Assembly: GCA_035518875.1 (NCBI GenBank)
Contig: DATIXD010000106.1
Coordinates: 1 to 46,536, forward strand
Reading direction: 5' to 3'
Length of the DNA stretch: 46,536 bases
DNA from: DATIXD01 sp035518875
Lineage (GTDB): Bacteria; Pseudomonadota; Gammaproteobacteria; Methylococcales; Methylococcaceae
Numbering within the stretch: the first letter of the stretch is position 1; each line of letters starts with the position of its first letter. Made by a program: the position numbers and the translations under genes. The notes below the pieces were generated by a model that was given only the letters and a program-made list of their open reading frames with translations, made no database searches and had not been told where the DNA came from. Positions 16,194-23,960 of this stretch are shown one piece after another.

Positions 16194-16712
16194 CTAATCA
16201 TGCGCCGCAAGCGGGTGATGGACGATGTTCTCTTGGGCGATCACTTCGGAAGGTAGAGGAAGTCCGTCGACAGCGCGTTTGATCGCCAACTTGGTGGCTT
16301 CGTAATTCCAGTCCTGAATCTTGTTGTTGTCTTCGGCTTCCCAGTGAATAAAGACACCCACACAGATGAAGATGTCGTTCGCTTCTTCTATGGGGATGAT
16401 GCCCTCTCTGACACTGTCCACCACCGCTTTGCCGACGCCGCGTTCCGCCGGCCCGAACATCTGGGTAGCCTGTTTTTCGTTCTTGATCTCGACTTTGTTG
16501 AACATCACGGTGTGGGGCTTGGCCATGAGATTGGGCGCGACCAGGGCGAGCAGAGCGTTATCGCCCCGCTTTTGGTTGGTCAGGGTGATGCAGAAGGCGG
16601 TTTCCGCGGCGCTGCCGCGCGGTCCCATGATGAGGTCGATATGCGCCAATTCATTGCCTTCCCCCACCAGGGCTTCGCCTACGAGTACCCGATCGATTTT
16701 CGGCATTTGCAT
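16194..16712 (-). CDS. fae: Formaldehyde-activating enzyme
   Basis: A 172-residue Fae homologue. The N-terminal LVGEALVGEGNELAHIDLIMG carries His24, equivalent to the catalytic His17 of the Methylorubrum enzyme; later segments NLMAKPHTVMFNKVEIKNE and GPAERGVGKAVVDSV are also typical. Fae condenses free formaldehyde with tetrahydromethanopterin to methylene-H4MPT, the entry to the H4MPT-linked formaldehyde oxidation route. This is strong evidence for methylotrophy, although Fae paralogues of other function exist. The ATG at 16712 has AGAGGAGAG upstream; an in-frame extension back to 16889 overlaps the EthD-like gene and looks spurious. It is downstream of, and codirectional with, the EthD-like gene. 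Confidence 0.95.
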   Translation of the reverse strand: MQMPKIDRVLVGEALVGEGNELAHIDLIMGPRGSAAETAFCITLTNQKRGDNALLALVAPNLMAKPHTVMFNKVEIKNEKQATQMFGPAERGVGKAVVDSVREGIIPIEEANDIFICVGVFIHWEAEDNNKIQDWNYEATKLAIKRAVDGLPLPSEVIAQENIVHHPLAAHD

Positions 16713-16860
16713 GAAAGTCTCTCCTCTTTGTTTACTAATGAGCCGACAGAAGGGGCACGACATCGGGAGCGTCTCTCTGCGTGCCCCTGTTAGGCACAGC
16801 TGTATAATCCGGGCGCGGCACCCCCTGAATTGCAAGGGACGTATGCGCCCGGTTTCTGTG

Positions 16861-17184
16861 TCAAAAGGTGAAAGTCTCCTCCTCCGCAATCAGAAAGATC
16901 GGGCTTCCTCCGGAGGAAATGGACACGGCATGGGCCACCGTCTCCTTTCCGCCTTCGGAAGCGGCACAGCTCTGCAGGGCCTCCATCGAAGGGAAATGAA
17001 TCTCCGCTATGCGGTAAAAAGGGGGTGTGCCCTGAGGTGAATCCAACACCTTGGTCGCTACGAACTTGGTTTTGCCAACCAGCTTCTCGACCGCCATGGG
17101 GACGTGTTCGCCCTGGTAGACCTTTTCAAAGGCTTCGAGATCCTTGGGGCGGGGGTAGATCACAATAAATTTTACTCCGGCCAT
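16861..17184 (-). CDS. EthD-like (dimeric alpha-beta barrel) protein
   Basis: A 107-residue ferredoxin-like protein. The opening VKFIVIYPRPKDLEAFEKVYQGEHVPMA is the EthD-family pattern (first strand, then H-x-P after the first helix). The middle YRIAEIHFPSMEALQSC and a C-terminal strand complete the fold. EthD proteins are found beside ring- or ether-cleaving oxygenase systems, and their exact role is uncertain. The start at ATG 17184 has AGGAGAGAG upstream. It lies 148 bases upstream of fae in the same direction, so a joint transcript is possible, though its role in formaldehyde metabolism would be speculation. Confidence 0.8.
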   Translation of the reverse strand: MAGVKFIVIYPRPKDLEAFEKVYQGEHVPMAVEKLVGKTKFVATKVLDSPQGTPPFYRIAEIHFPSMEALQSCAASEGGKETVAHAVSISSGGSPIFLIAEEETFTF

Positions 17185-17287
17185 GTCTCTCTCCTGATGA
17201 GGTTGTTGGGAACAAATAGGACAAAATATTGAGTATGGAAATTCACCGAAACGCGAAAATTGCCCGATCGAACCCCCATTCTTTGAA

Positions 17288-18535
17288 ATGTCGGGAATGC
17301 GCCGTGTCATGTTTTTCAGAATTCGCTCAAGCGTCCTGCTGGTGATCTTGGCCATGTTGTGCGGCTGCGCCCATCGGCAATTCGTCAAGGCGCCCTATCC
17401 CCGCTGGGGCAAGGAAATGCCGCTCGAGCAAGCCGGTCGTTCCCCACCCTTGCTCATGCGTGTTTTGCGCCCGCCCGAGCCGCTCGAGACACCGGGCTGT
17501 CTTTTGATCGTGCATGGCATGAACGAATATGTCGGTCGCTATGGCGACATCGCCCGCCATTTCGCCGAGCGCTTCATCGTCGCAGGGTTCGATTTGTATG
17601 CATACGGACTGTCCAATCCGGTCTTGTCGGAGGCGGATCGGGCATTGGCGGCGGGTGCGGGGGAGCAGGACGTGGGCGAGGCTTATCTCGCCCAGCTACC
17701 CCTGAGTGATCTTGAGCCGATGCGGCGGGATTTGGATAGGGTTCTGCGCCGCCTGGTCGAAGTTTGCGACGAACAAGGGATGCCGGGAAAGCCGGTGTTC
17801 ATTCTTTCCCACAGCCTGGGTTCCCTGGTTGCGGCCTCGTATTTGTTGCAGGCGCACGACGAAAACGATCCGAGAGAGCGGGTTCAGGGCATCGTGTTCA
17901 GCGGCCCGGCGTTCTCGGTTACCCAGGTTCCCGGCTGGCGCGGCTGGCTCGAAAATCCCCTCATCGATCTTTCGTTTTATGCCGAGGAACATTTCCTGCA
18001 GCCTTGCGGCGAAGCCTTGCCGTTGTTGATTCTGAACCAGGCCGTGGCGTTGTCGACCGCGCCCTTACTCAACGGACTATTCGAGGTCTTCTCCTGGCCG
18101 GGGCTGCGACAGCTGTTCACGCCCCGCACGCCGGACTGGGTGGTGAACTATCTTACCGATTGGGAGGCGGAACGCGCGCGCCACCGCGCCGATGGCTATA
18201 TCGTCCGCCGAAGCCTGTTGCGCTACGTGAAGGGTGTCGAACATGAAATCGTACGGTTCCGCCGGGGCATGGCCGAATTCGCCACGCCGTATTTTCTGAT
18301 TTATTCCGGCCATGATCCAATCACCCCGGCATGGGGCAATCACGACTTCGCGGCGAAAACCCTGGCGAAACACCCGGACAATCAGTTGCTCCCGCTGGCC
18401 GACAAATTCCACCACGAGCATCTGTTTTCCGCGCCGCCGCTGCGCGATGAACTGCTCGAGAAAATCGACCGTTGGCTGGATCGGCGCCTCAAATCGTTAC
18501 GCGGAGCCGATCCGCAACCGGGGAATGAACCGTGA
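17288..18535 (+). CDS. Lipoprotein alpha/beta hydrolase (lysophospholipase/monoglyceride lipase type)
   Basis: A 415-residue serine hydrolase of the Hydrolase_4 (S33) type. The signal sequence ends in a lipobox, MLCGC27, so it should be a lipoprotein. The core shows the oxyanion region LLIVHGMNEYVGRY, a nucleophile elbow reading SHSLGS (Ser176; the usual GxSxG first Gly is Ser here), the acid in YSGHDPITP and the base in FHHEHLF. Membrane-anchored enzymes of this kind hydrolyse lysophospholipids or monoacylglycerols. A long insertion between strands (residues about 215-300) probably forms the lid. Its stop overlaps the start of the MJ1316-domain gene, so the two are translationally coupled. 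Confidence 0.87.
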   Translation: MSGMRRVMFFRIRSSVLLVILAMLCGCAHRQFVKAPYPRWGKEMPLEQAGRSPPLLMRVLRPPEPLETPGCLLIVHGMNEYVGRYGDIARHFAERFIVAGFDLYAYGLSNPVLSEADRALAAGAGEQDVGEAYLAQLPLSDLEPMRRDLDRVLRRLVEVCDEQGMPGKPVFILSHSLGSLVAASYLLQAHDENDPRERVQGIVFSGPAFSVTQVPGWRGWLENPLIDLSFYAEEHFLQPCGEALPLLILNQAVALSTAPLLNGLFEVFSWPGLRQLFTPRTPDWVVNYLTDWEAERARHRADGYIVRRSLLRYVKGVEHEIVRFRRGMAEFATPYFLIYSGHDPITPAWGNHDFAAKTLAKHPDNQLLPLADKFHHEHLFSAPPLRDELLEKIDRWLDRRLKSLRGADPQPGNEP

Positions 18536-18786
18536 TGCCGATTCAGGACTTGCTAAACAAGATCCGTTGGGATGCCGAATTTGGCCGGGGTGATTTCAAG
18601 ATTGGTTATTACGATCGCATCGAGGATAGGATCATTGTCGTATCGATGAAGGAAATCGTTTTTCCGAAGAATAGCCACGGCATCTTCGAATTGATCGACG
18701 GCGAAGGGCAAGTGCACAGCATTCCCCTGCATCGCGTGAAAGCGGTTTACAAGAACGGCGACTTGATCTGGTTTCGCGAGCATTGA
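18535..18786 (+). CDS. MJ1316 (former DUF504) RNA cyclic-end recognition domain protein
   Basis: An 83-residue single-domain protein: MPIQDLLNKIRWDAEFGRGDFKIGYYDR..., then strands ending PLHRVKAVYKNGDLIWFRE. The IPLHRV and VxW endings are diagnostic of the MJ1316/DUF504 family, which is proposed to recognise RNA cyclic phosphate ends and often accompanies RNA repair or tRNA-modification genes. Start options are GTG 18532 and ATG 18535; the ATG overlaps the hydrolase stop by one base (TGATG) and has GGGGAA upstream. Coupling to a lipoprotein hydrolase gives no obvious functional link. Confidence 0.85.
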   Translation: MPIQDLLNKIRWDAEFGRGDFKIGYYDRIEDRIIVVSMKEIVFPKNSHGIFELIDGEGQVHSIPLHRVKAVYKNGDLIWFREH

Positions 18787-18962
18787 GGGGGCTGGGTGGG
18801 AGAATGCGATGTCGCCCGTTTCCAAAGCCGGTGAATGTCGGTCCGCTATAGGGGACTATCCGATTGCCAGTGTAGCCTTTATGATTTGGACAAATTCCTT
18901 GGCGACAGCGCCCGAGGGGAACCGTTGCCACATGCCATGAGGCTCGATCTTGGACAGTAACC

Positions 18963-20498
18963 ATGCAACACGCTCGCCCCGCTGCCATCGGCGCAGCATT
19001 CAACCGGTTTCTCACCACCTCGCTCGATGAACTGATCGCCGAGCGGCTCGCAAGGGATGCCGAAGCGACCGTCCTGGACCTATTCCGCCGTACGGCAGCC
19101 GAAGTGCCTGCCTACCGGCAGTTCCTGAAAGACCGTGCCGTCGCGCCTGAGACCATCGTGTCCTTCGAGCAGTTTCGACAACTGCCGCTGATCGACAAGC
19201 GCAATTACATGCAGGCCTATCCATTGCCGCAGCGCTGCCGCAACGGTAGCCTGGCGGAATGCGACCGGGTGGCGGTTTCCTCAGGATCGACCGGTCAGCC
19301 GACTTTTTGGCCGCGTTCGGTACTCCATGAGCTGGATATCGCCCTGCGCTTCGAGCAGGTCTTCCGGGACAGTTTTCGGGCGCATGAACGCAGCACGCTG
19401 GCGGTGGTCTGCTTCGCCTTGGGGAACTGGGTTGGCGGCTTGTACACCACCGCCTGCTGCTGGCATCTGGCGCAAAAAGGCTATCCCTTGATGGTGGCGA
19501 CACCCGGCAACAAGAAGGAGGAAATCTTTCGAGTCGTGCGGGAGCTTGCCCCGCATTTCCAGCAGACGGTGCTCCTGGGGTATCCGCCCTTCGTCAAGGA
19601 CGTGATCGATGCCGGCAGCGCCGAGGGGATCGACTGGGCGCGCTATCTCGTCAAAATGGTCTTCGCAGGAGAAGTGTTCAGCGAGGAGTGGCGGACCCTG
19701 GTCGGCCAGCGACTCGGCTCGCACTCCCCTTGCTACGATTCGGCTTCCCTGTACGGCACCGCCGATGGCGGCGTGTTGGGCAACGAAACGCCCTTAAGCA
19801 TCGCCATTCGACGCTTCCTGGCCGCAAATCCGAAGGCCGCACGGGAGTTGTTCGGCGAATCGCGCCTGCCAACCCTGGTTCAGTACGACCCGATCAGCCG
19901 GTTCTTCGAGCTGCACCAAGGCACCCTGGTGGTGTCGGGCGACAATGGCGTGCCCCTGGTGCGCTATCACATCGCCGACAAGGGCGGCATACTGGGTTTC
20001 GATGAAATGCAGGATTTTCTCCGGGATTGGGGCGCGGCGCCGCTCGCCGATTACGGCCTGGACGAAACCCGACCCTCGCGTGCCCTGCCGTTCGTCTATG
20101 TATTCGGACGGGCGGATTTCACAGTGTCTTATTACGGCGCCAACATCTACCCCGAAAACGTCACCGTGGGCCTGGAACAACCGGACATCACCGACTGGGT
20201 GAGCGGCAAGTTCGTGCTGGAAGCGCTTGAAACCCCGGACGGGGGCAAGCATTTGAGCGTAACCGTGGAGCTACTGCCAGCCGTCGCACCGGATGAAGGA
20301 AAAGCGCGAGCCATTGCCGAATCGGTCAAAACGCAGCTACTCAGGCTTAACAGCGAATTCGCTAACTATATACCCGCGGAAAAGCAGCGGCCTCAGGTGA
20401 GCCTGCGGCCCTTCGAGGATCCCGAGTATTTCCCGGCCGGGATCAAACACCGCTATACAAGGCGCCTCGCCGCCGATCAATTATCCCCGAAGGCGTGA
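18963..20498 (+). CDS. Adenylate-forming enzyme, phenylacetate-CoA ligase/coenzyme F390 synthetase-like
   Basis: A 511-residue ANL-superfamily protein of the PaaK/FtsA-F390 branch. The phosphate-binding loop is VAVSSGSTGQPTF (residues 103-115). Other landmarks are MVFAGEVFSEEWR, SLYGTADGGVLGNETPL (the A4/A5 region with the acyl/adenylate contact) and GRADFTVSYYGANIYPENV, which marks the hinge before the C-terminal domain. It would activate a carboxylate with ATP, giving an acyl-AMP and possibly an acyl-CoA. No pathway genes flank it, so the substrate is unknown. It starts at ATG 18963. An isolated position with about 170-base gaps on both sides suggests its own promoter. Confidence 0.85.
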   Translation: MQHARPAAIGAAFNRFLTTSLDELIAERLARDAEATVLDLFRRTAAEVPAYRQFLKDRAVAPETIVSFEQFRQLPLIDKRNYMQAYPLPQRCRNGSLAECDRVAVSSGSTGQPTFWPRSVLHELDIALRFEQVFRDSFRAHERSTLAVVCFALGNWVGGLYTTACCWHLAQKGYPLMVATPGNKKEEIFRVVRELAPHFQQTVLLGYPPFVKDVIDAGSAEGIDWARYLVKMVFAGEVFSEEWRTLVGQRLGSHSPCYDSASLYGTADGGVLGNETPLSIAIRRFLAANPKAARELFGESRLPTLVQYDPISRFFELHQGTLVVSGDNGVPLVRYHIADKGGILGFDEMQDFLRDWGAAPLADYGLDETRPSRALPFVYVFGRADFTVSYYGANIYPENVTVGLEQPDITDWVSGKFVLEALETPDGGKHLSVTVELLPAVAPDEGKARAIAESVKTQLLRLNSEFANYIPAEKQRPQVSLRPFEDPEYFPAGIKHRYTRRLAADQLSPKA

Positions 20499-20666
20499 TC
20501 GCAGTCGAAGAAGGCAAGGACTGTATTTGTCATCAAGCCGATAGGGAATGAGGGGAGGGACTCTTCCCCATACGAGCTTCCTGGCTTAAGCTTGTTCCAA
20601 ATCCCCGATGGTGCTGGTCGATCGATGCCGTGATCGGTCTTTGAAGCGCCCTGCACCCGATCCAGT

Positions 20667-21977
20667 ATGACCTTGAATCTTCGAGTTTCCGACCTTGCTC
20701 GCCGCCGATCCGTGTTCCGCTTCCTGCGCCCGCTGCTACATGGCCTGTTGCTGGCAAGCGTCACGTTCGGCGTTTTAACCGCGCTAATCTTTGAGACCAG
20801 ACCAACGATTCAGGCGCAGCCCGGTCTTTCCCAGCATTATCTGGCCAAGGCCCGTGGCATTCTCCACAGCACAGTCCCTTCGCAAGCCGCAAACGGCTTC
20901 CAGAAAACCGTCGCGCTGACCGCGGAAGATCTGACGACAGCGGCCAATTTCGCCCTGGCGAGAAAGAAACTGGACGGCTATGCCGATGTCACGCTGAGCC
21001 GTGAGCGGCTTCAATTTCTGGCTTCGATTAAGGTGACCAGGCGGGTGCTCCCCTTGTTCCTCAATATCGAAATCATCGCCGACGACGCTCAACCCCAGGC
21101 CGTGATCAAACAGTTGAAATTAGGCCATCTGGCCCTTCCGGAACCGGCGGTTCGCTGGTTGTTGCACGGCCTGCTCCGCTATACACCCCTGTTCCGTTAC
21201 AGCCGGATTGGAGACGAGGTGATCCGGGAAATTCGCATTACCGACGATCGTTTTCGGGTCACGTTCAATTGGAACCGGGAGGCGCTCGCCAAAGCCAAGG
21301 ACTTGGTGACCGATCTCGCCAGCAAAGAACGGCTTTTGATCTACCACAACAGGCTCGCCGAGGTGCTTAGTCAGAGCGATTCGAAGCGATTCATCCGGCT
21401 CGGCATTTTGATGCAGCCTTTGTTCGCCCTGGCGCTAGACCGCTCGCAACAGGACAATGATCCCATTGAGGAAAACCGTGCCGTCATTCTGGTGCTCAGC
21501 GCCTACGTCAATGGCAGGAACATCACCCAATTGATTTCGTCCTCTGAAACGTCTGTGAAGCCCATAAGGCGTATTGTGTTACTCAACGGTCGGTTGGATA
21601 CCGCCCAGCATTTCATGGGCTCGGCGACCCTGGCCATGTCCGGCCAACGCACCTTGACCGACATGATCGGACTGGCCAAAGAGGTCAACGATACCCACAG
21701 CGGCAGCGGGTTCAGCTTTACCGATCTGGCCGCCGATCGGGCTGGAGCGATGCTCGGCAAGCTGGCGATGAAATCGGAGGACAAGGCCCGTAAGGTTCAG
21801 GCGGTGTTGAGCCAGAGCGTGGACGAAGCCGTCTTCATGCCGGGAATCAAGGATTTGCCGGAGAACCTGAGCCCGGCCGATTTCGCCAACCGCTTCAAGG
21901 CCATCGACAGCCCCGAGTTCGAGGAACTGAAAGGGAGGATCGATGAGCGGATCGCGGCTTGCGCCTTGTATCAATAA
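20667..21977 (+). CDS. Conserved-looking hypothetical membrane-anchored protein
   Basis: A 436-residue protein I cannot assign. It has one N-terminal transmembrane helix (residues about 20-43) after a basic start, so most of it probably lies in the periplasm. A beta-rich middle (residues about 75-180) is followed by a helical C-terminal half. The segment SGSGFSFTDLAADRAGAMLGKLAM near residue 350 looks like a conserved functional motif. Comparable large single-pass proteins of unknown function occur in many gammaproteobacteria, often with a C-terminal region of this kind. The ATG at 20667 lacks a strong Shine-Dalgarno. The downstream hairpin is orientated mainly for the opposite gene. Confidence 0.75.
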   Translation: MTLNLRVSDLARRRSVFRFLRPLLHGLLLASVTFGVLTALIFETRPTIQAQPGLSQHYLAKARGILHSTVPSQAANGFQKTVALTAEDLTTAANFALARKKLDGYADVTLSRERLQFLASIKVTRRVLPLFLNIEIIADDAQPQAVIKQLKLGHLALPEPAVRWLLHGLLRYTPLFRYSRIGDEVIREIRITDDRFRVTFNWNREALAKAKDLVTDLASKERLLIYHNRLAEVLSQSDSKRFIRLGILMQPLFALALDRSQQDNDPIEENRAVILVLSAYVNGRNITQLISSSETSVKPIRRIVLLNGRLDTAQHFMGSATLAMSGQRTLTDMIGLAKEVNDTHSGSGFSFTDLAADRAGAMLGKLAMKSEDKARKVQAVLSQSVDEAVFMPGIKDLPENLSPADFANRFKAIDSPEFEELKGRIDERIAACALYQ

Positions 21978-22008
21978 GGTTCGATTGCGCAGCGGCGTGC
22001 GCAAAAAA

Positions 22009-22035
22009 AGCCAGCCCCTTTGGCAGGGGCTGGCT
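22009..22035 (-). terminator. Rho-independent terminator of the cytochrome c peroxidase gene
   Basis: A perfect 11-base-pair stem (AGCCAGCCCCT / AGGGGCTGGCT, arms 22009-22019 and 22025-22035) with a five-base loop. On the minus strand it is followed directly by a run of seven T residues (22003-22009 read in reverse) and lies 17 bases past the peroxidase stop. It may also stop plus-strand transcription of the preceding gene, but without a T-run in that direction. Confidence 0.85.
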
Positions 22036-22052
22036 CTCAGCGGTTTGGGGCT

Positions 22053-23090
22053 TTAGTTGTAATCGAACGTCTTGCCGGGATAGGCGGGCAAGCGGGGCAT
22101 TTCCTGTTTCGGGAATTCGCCCGTTAGCGCGTTCAAGAAGGCTACCACGTCGTCCGCCTGCTGTTGGCTGAGGTCTTTGTTCAATTGCAGCTTGGCCATG
22201 ATCTTGACCGCCTCGTCCAGAGTCTTCACCTTGCCGTTGTGGAAATATGGCGCAGTTAAGGCCACATTGCGCAGGGTCGGTACCTTGAAAAGGTGTTTGT
22301 CGGCCTCGTTCTTGGTCACCTCGAAGCGGCCTACGTCCTTCTTGAAGTTGTACTGCGCCTCGAAATAGCCGCTGTCGTACGTGGGGAACTTCATGAAGAA
22401 CCCACTGCCCTCCGGCAACTGCGGGCCGTTGAAGGCCGGGCCTGAGTGGCATCCTGTGCAACCTAGGTCGGTGAAGGCCTGCATGCCGCGAATCTGCTGC
22501 TCGGTGAGGGCGCTCTGGTCGCCGTTGACATATTGGTCGTAGGCGCTGTTCGGGGTGATGAGGGTGCGCTCGTAGGCGGCGATGGCTCTCGCAGCGTTGT
22601 CGGCGGTGACCGTGTCGGCGCCTTCGAAAGCCGAGGCGAAAGCCTGCGGGTAGCCGGGGATCGCTTTCAGCCGGGCGACCACATCATCCCAACTCTTCAT
22701 GCCCATCTCGATGGGGTTGGTGACGGGGCCCTTGGCCTGAGCTTCCAGACTAGGGGCGCGGCCGTCCCAGAACTGTACCGAGTTGAAGGCCGCGTTCCAC
22801 ACCGTCGGCGCGCTGCGTCCGCCCACCTGGGCGTGAACGCCCACAGAACCGCCGCGGTTGTCCTCGCCGCCGGCCATCACATTGTGGCAGGAAGCGCAGG
22901 CGACCGTCCCGGTGGAAGATAGCCGCGGATCGTGATAAAGCATCTTGCCCAACTCCACTTTGGCAGCGGTGGTCGGGTTGTCTGCGGGCTCCGGCGCCTT
23001 GCTCGGCAGCGCCTGCCATTCACCGGCACCGGCGATGCCGGCAGCCCCCGTCAAAGCGAGAGCACTGATCAGTAACCGAAGATTAAACAT
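22053..23090 (-). CDS. Di-haem cytochrome c peroxidase (CcpA/MauG superfamily)
   Basis: A 345-residue exported protein with a signal peptide (cleavage after about residue 22) and two c-haem sites: CASCH at 65-69 and CTGCH at 211-215. The segment VPTLRNVALTAPYFHNGKVKTLDEAVKIMAKLQ, with the likely haem-ligand Met, is characteristic of bacterial di-haem peroxidases. These reduce hydrogen peroxide to water in the periplasm using electrons from cytochrome c or cupredoxins. Methanotrophs carry several members, some at the cell surface and copper-regulated; nothing here shows which type this is. The start ATG at 23090 has AGGAGG just upstream. The gene is monocistronic, with a strong terminator. Confidence 0.93.
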   Translation of the reverse strand: MFNLRLLISALALTGAAGIAGAGEWQALPSKAPEPADNPTTAAKVELGKMLYHDPRLSSTGTVACASCHNVMAGGEDNRGGSVGVHAQVGGRSAPTVWNAAFNSVQFWDGRAPSLEAQAKGPVTNPIEMGMKSWDDVVARLKAIPGYPQAFASAFEGADTVTADNAARAIAAYERTLITPNSAYDQYVNGDQSALTEQQIRGMQAFTDLGCTGCHSGPAFNGPQLPEGSGFFMKFPTYDSGYFEAQYNFKKDVGRFEVTKNEADKHLFKVPTLRNVALTAPYFHNGKVKTLDEAVKIMAKLQLNKDLSQQQADDVVAFLNALTGEFPKQEMPRLPAYPGKTFDYN

Positions 23091-23287
23091 TGCACGCTCC
23101 TCCTAAAAATGCCAACAGTTCTGAGTTGATTGTTCTTGGGTTGGGAGGAGCCGTTATAGTGAATTACTCTGACAATTTCAACCGCGAGGCAATCCAGTCG
23201 ACGCCGTTCCGACCGTTCTTCGGGGGGTTCCGACGAAAAGGCGTGGGGCATGGCTGTCAGCGATGGCGCCGCTTTGCCAACAATGAC

Positions 23288-23410
23288 TCAACTGGCTTCA
23301 GTTTCTGTCAGAAAACCTTGCACATGGAACCACAGGATGGACTTCACATACTTCCAGAGCACGGCGAAAGTGTGTTCGTTTAGTTCAAATTCAATGATCG
23401 TGGTAGGCAT
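23288..23410 (-). CDS. Candidate 40-residue small protein
   Basis: An ATG at 23410 is preceded by TAGGAGAACGTC, a good Shine-Dalgarno with normal spacing. The 40-codon frame begins MPTTIIEFELNEHTFAVLWK and continues with a hydrophobic, aromatic stretch (LWKYVKSILWFHVQGFL) before a polar end and a TGA stop. The composition, acidic then amphipathic aromatic, suggests a peripheral membrane or haem/metal-contacting peptide, but no family is recognised. It lies about 200 bases upstream of the peroxidase gene on the same strand. Evidence for expression is limited to the start context. Confidence 0.45.
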   Translation of the reverse strand: MPTTIIEFELNEHTFAVLWKYVKSILWFHVQGFLTETEAS

Positions 23411-23795
23411 GACGTTCTCCTATTGTGTTTCTCTTTGCCACAGCACCGGGATTGTTTGGATCCGGCACATTCACGGCGCTATTGATAATCTTGGGCGTCG
23501 CGGTGAATCTGTTTCCGTGTGGATGCTCAAGATGTCGGCAGGTTTACGTTACCTTGCTTTTGTTGATGCATTGCCCATGCCATTGGCGCGGGATAGCAGT
23601 AAGTCGCTGTTGTGCTTGAATGTAGCGCCCAATTGCATGGATTAAGAGAGGGAAGCGCGGGTTTATTGTACAAAATTCGTTACACCTGAATCCTGCGAAG
23701 AACAGGGAGCGCGTCTTATCCGATGTAACAGGGTAGCGACCAGTGTGACAATCGTGAACTGTCGACAGGCCAAAAGTTTCACTCATGGCGTAGAT

Positions 23796-23825
23796 GAACT
23801 GCCATGGCCCACGCCCTGGCAGTTC
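23796..23825. repeat. Near-perfect inverted repeat
   Basis: GAACTGCCA (23796-23804) pairs with TGGCAGTTC (23817-23825); the stem continues inside by two G-C pairs after one mismatch, leaving a six-base loop. It stands alone in the gene-poor region, about 135 bases past the stop of the LEA-like gene, and has no T-run. It could be an operator, an RNA-processing site or the remnant end of a mobile element. Confidence 0.5.
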
Positions 23826-23960
23826 GCAAGACGAGCAGACCTACCCACGCCTAGGGGCGATGGGCAAGACCGGACGACGTTTTACCCCCTGAAGGCGAAG
23901 CACACTGCTCAATGTCTTTGGGGTCGATAGCCGCAGGAGGTGAGACATGACCGCGTGCGC

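Larger units (their letters stand above)
23091..23960. other. Gene-poor region upstream of the peroxidase gene
   Basis: These 870 bases contain no gene recognisable by family. One 40-codon minus-strand frame with a good ribosome-binding site (23288-23410) and one perfect inverted repeat (23796-23825) stand out. A plus-strand hydrophobic, cysteine-rich frame (23425-23619, with CGCSRC and HCPCH) has no convincing start and may be a gene remnant. The lower GC content around 23100-23700, compared with flanking coding DNA, fits degraded or acquired sequence. Confidence 0.5.

Noticed and set aside
16802..16807. TATAAT between fae and the EthD-like gene on the plus strand
   Set aside because: It is a perfect -10 hexamer, but no matching -35 and no plus-strand gene follows for almost 500 bases, so it was not called a promoter.
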